This document shows, one piece after another, positions 62,192 to 64,000 of a DNA stretch of 64,000 nucleotides. The notes beneath the pieces were generated by a model. It was not told where the DNA came from, made no database searches, and was given only the letters and a program-made list of their open reading frames with translations. Position 1 is the stretch's first letter. Every line of letters starts with the position of its first letter. This stretch comes from a beta proteobacterium KB13 (GTDB lineage: Bacteria; Pseudomonadota; Gammaproteobacteria; Burkholderiales; Methylophilaceae). The stretch covers positions 273,827-337,826 of the forward strand of contig DS995299.1 in the NCBI GenBank assembly GCA_000156155.1, written 5' to 3'. Both the position numbers and the translations under genes were made by a program.

Positions 62192-63838
62192 TTAGATCTG
62201 CTTATATATTAATTCAAAATCTCTAGCCCAGTTACCGTTTTTTTGTTGATTAACAATTTGAACACTCGGGTACCATAATGAGTTTGATGTTGGGCTCATC
62301 CAATAGTGAAATTGCTTTACCCCGGAAGCGCTTAATAAAAAGGTCTTCTTGTTCAATGCTCCGGCTAAATGCGCGTTTATATTGGATGCAGTTATAACGA
62401 ATTCACAGCAATCAATCAGTGCGGCAGCAGTGTCAATATCATCAAATAACTCTAAATCCAGGTATTTTATTCCCAAGGAATTTAACTCCTTTTTCTCTTT
62501 AATAGTTAACTGGTATTGGAGATTTATCATTTGATAATTTGGATGAATTAGTTTCTTGAATTCTTTTAAATCAATATTTTTGGAAACACTTGCATTACTC
62601 CTCCAACTAATTCCAATCAATGGCTTATTAAATTTTTCTTTTAATTTATTTTTTAGATCTTGATCAGCGAAAAGATATTTTTCATATTTCTCAAATGAAC
62701 CAGCATCAAGTCTGAAAAACTGTCCAAGACTTGCAACTGGAATATGATAGTCAAAAAAATCATCATTAGAGATTTCATCCATTGCTAATACTTTGATTTT
62801 TTTGAATGAATTTTTAAAGAGCGAGATGGTTTTTGTTGATAAACATGCGTAATAAATATTATCACAATATGTTTTTAAATCATTTAGCATTGATGAGTAG
62901 ATAATTTCGTCACCAAGACCTTGTTCACCCCAAACTAAAATAGACCGACATTCCGAACCATCCCAAAGAGGCTTTTTTGTTCTTATCATTTTTAATTTAA
63001 ATGAATTAATTTCCCAGCGTGATTCGTAATTCTTCCATCCATTTTTATAATCATGAACTTTAAGCTGAGCAATTCCTAAGTTGTATGAATTAGCAAAATT
63101 TTCTTGAAGATCCTTAGATTTTCTATAATACTCAACTGCTTTTTCTAATTGATTAGCCTCTTCATAAACCAACCCAAGGTTGTTTAATGTAAGCGCTACC
63201 CCTGGGTTTATTTTTATAGCCTCCAATAAAATATTCTTTGCTTGATTAAGCCCTCCATTGTCTTTATGAGAAATCGCCAGGTTATTCATAAACTCGATAT
63301 TATCTGGATCTAAATCTAATGCGCGTTTGAAAAGATTTATCGCTTGATTATAATTTTTACATCCATTCTGAATTAGGCCATATAAGTTATAAACATCCGC
63401 TGATTGTTCTAATCTAATCAATTTTGAGATATCAGCTAGTCCATCTTCATAAAGCTCTAAAGTTTCATAAATATTTGCACGATTAAATAAACAATTAATA
63501 TTTCTTGGGTCTAAATCTAATGCCTTGGATAAATGACCCACTGCCGACTTATAGTTTTTTTTATTTTCGTAAATAATTGAAAGGTTGTAATTAACTTCAA
63601 CTTGTTTCGGATCTAATTTATATGACTTGAGCAGCCAAGAAAATCCAATTTCATTTTTGTCTAGATTTAACGCTATTAATCCTGCAAGGTTTAGAAAGGA
63701 TATGTATTCTGAATCGTTAATCTCACTACATATAGGTGTAAGGAGTTCTAGAGCATCTTCTAATTTATTTTTATCACAGAGCTCTTGAGCTTGTTTCCAT
63801 AAAGCTGCAAGTTTATTTGGTGAATAAGACTTATCCAA
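62192..63838 (-). CDS. TPR-repeat protein with C-terminal GT9-like glycosyltransferase domain
   Basis: A protein of 548 residues from the chosen TTG start: tetratricopeptide repeats over about residues 10-260 (for example [32 protein letters not shown]), then a glycosyltransferase-like domain with [18 protein letters not shown] and [26 protein letters not shown], the GT9-like donor region. This class glycosylates proteins or surface sugars; the acceptor is unknown. An ATG at 63913 would add 25 residues and overlap pstB by 83 bp. The TTG has AGGA upstream and overlaps pstB by 8 bp, as carB does with carA. Confidence 0.82.
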   Translation of the reverse strand: MDKSYSPNKLAALWKQAQELCDKNKLEDALELLTPICSEINDSEYISFLNLAGLIALNLDKNEIGFSWLLKSYKLDPKQVEVNYNLSIIYENKKNYKSAVGHLSKALDLDPRNINCLFNRANIYETLELYEDGLADISKLIRLEQSADVYNLYGLIQNGCKNYNQAINLFKRALDLDPDNIEFMNNLAISHKDNGGLNQAKNILLEAIKINPGVALTLNNLGLVYEEANQLEKAVEYYRKSKDLQENFANSYNLGIAQLKVHDYKNGWKNYESRWEINSFKLKMIRTKKPLWDGSECRSILVWGEQGLGDEIIYSSMLNDLKTYCDNIYYACLSTKTISLFKNSFKKIKVLAMDEISNDDFFDYHIPVASLGQFFRLDAGSFEKYEKYLFADQDLKNKLKEKFNKPLIGISWRSNASVSKNIDLKEFKKLIHPNYQMINLQYQLTIKEKKELNSLGIKYLDLELFDDIDTAAALIDCCEFVITASNINAHLAGALNKKTFLLSASGVKQFHYWMSPTSNSLWYPSVQIVNQQKNGNWARDFELIYKQI

Positions 63839-64000
63839 ATTTTCCTGTAATGTAATCTTCGGTTTCTTTTTTTGAGGGTTTTGTGAAAATGGTGTCTGTT
63901 TCATCAAACTCAATCATTTCACCAAGGTACATATAGGCAGTGTAATCAGAAATACGAGCTGCTTGCTGCATATTGTGAGTTACAATCAAAATAGTTAATT
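63831..64000 (-). CDS. pstB: Phosphate import ATP-binding protein PstB, C-terminal part
   Basis: The frame is open from the window edge to a TAA at 63831 and encodes about 55 residues: [31 protein letters not shown], then [20 protein letters not shown] and the stop. The H-loop His (THNM) and the [10 protein letters not shown] ending are diagnostic of PstB, the ATPase of the high-affinity phosphate ABC transporter. The N-terminal ATP-binding part is outside the window. It is followed by the TPR-glycosyltransferase gene, so that gene may be expressed with the pst operon under phosphate limitation. Confidence 0.93.
   Translation of the reverse strand, partial: LTILIVTHNMQQAARISDYTAYMYLGEMIEFDETDTIFTKPSKKETEDYITGKFG

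Noticed and set aside
1-64000. CRISPR array, insertion sequence, prophage or rRNA operon
   Set aside because: No regularly spaced repeats, transposase, integrase or phage structural gene, and no rRNA sequence were seen on either strand.

Overview
The window is AT-rich, gene-dense bacterial chromosome with hardly any non-coding DNA: no gap reaches 300 bp, many genes overlap by 1-20 bp, and several convergent pairs overlap tail to tail. The gene order (ispE / tRNA-Gln / prs / rplY / pth / ychF; ubiB-ubiJ-ubiE; ftsYEX-rpoH; grpE-dnaK-dnaJ; hrcA-hemH; rlmE-ftsH-folP-glmM next to pst genes) is typical of Betaproteobacteria. The low GC, compact layout and an edd-eda pair best fit a streamlined Methylophilales-type methylotroph (OM43 / Methylopumilus-like). 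This placement is inference from gene order and composition; no marker was compared with a database.

Layout. 1-3.0 kb: a secreted EF-hand protein, a FemAB-like acyltransferase, a WaaG-like core glycosyltransferase and a small DUF2970 membrane protein. 3.0-3.8 kb: an intact tRNA-Met(CAT) followed by one methyltransferase gene and a decayed second copy of the tRNA 3' half, which looks like a very small tRNA-targeted island. 3.8-10.4 kb: translation, PRPP, isoprenoid and lipoprotein genes (ychF, pth, rplY, prs, tRNA-Gln, ispE, lolB, TPR protein). 10.5-14.5 kb: a Gld-like ABC transporter operon with a DUF4340 protein. 14.5-20.8 kb: mutM, a sodium/solute symporter, ubiquinone genes, and rpoH with a perfect CIRCE operator at its promoter. 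20.8-27.9 kb: ftsX-ftsE-ftsY, an M16 peptidase pair, rsmD (with no ATG/GTG/TTG start), coaD, ferredoxin, gloA.

27.9-31.7 kb is the dnaJ-dnaK-grpE chaperone cluster. 31.7-44.8 kb is a lipopolysaccharide inner-core region: heptose synthesis (hldE, hldD), heptosyltransferases (waaC, waaF), other glycosyltransferases, a WaaP-type kinase, a tandem two-kinase protein and a NodU-type carbamoyltransferase. The Entner-Doudoroff pair edd-eda and a HAD phosphatase sit in its middle. 44.8-56.2 kb holds hemH, hrcA, nadK, recN, fur, bamE (with a long repeat-bearing tail), dapB and carAB behind a clear sigma70 promoter. 56.2-64 kb holds greA, a DUF4149 protein, yhbY, rlmE, ftsH, folP, glmM, a TPR-glycosyltransferase, and the C-terminal end of pstB running off the window.

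Connections within the window: HrcA (45.9 kb) is the expected reader of the CIRCE site at rpoH (20.8 kb), and sigma32 is the expected reader of a candidate promoter before grpE, suggesting a two-step heat-shock circuit encoded here. The LPS genes form a coherent set that builds the heptose inner core and then probably phosphorylates and carbamoylates it, resembling the Pseudomonas core operon in content.
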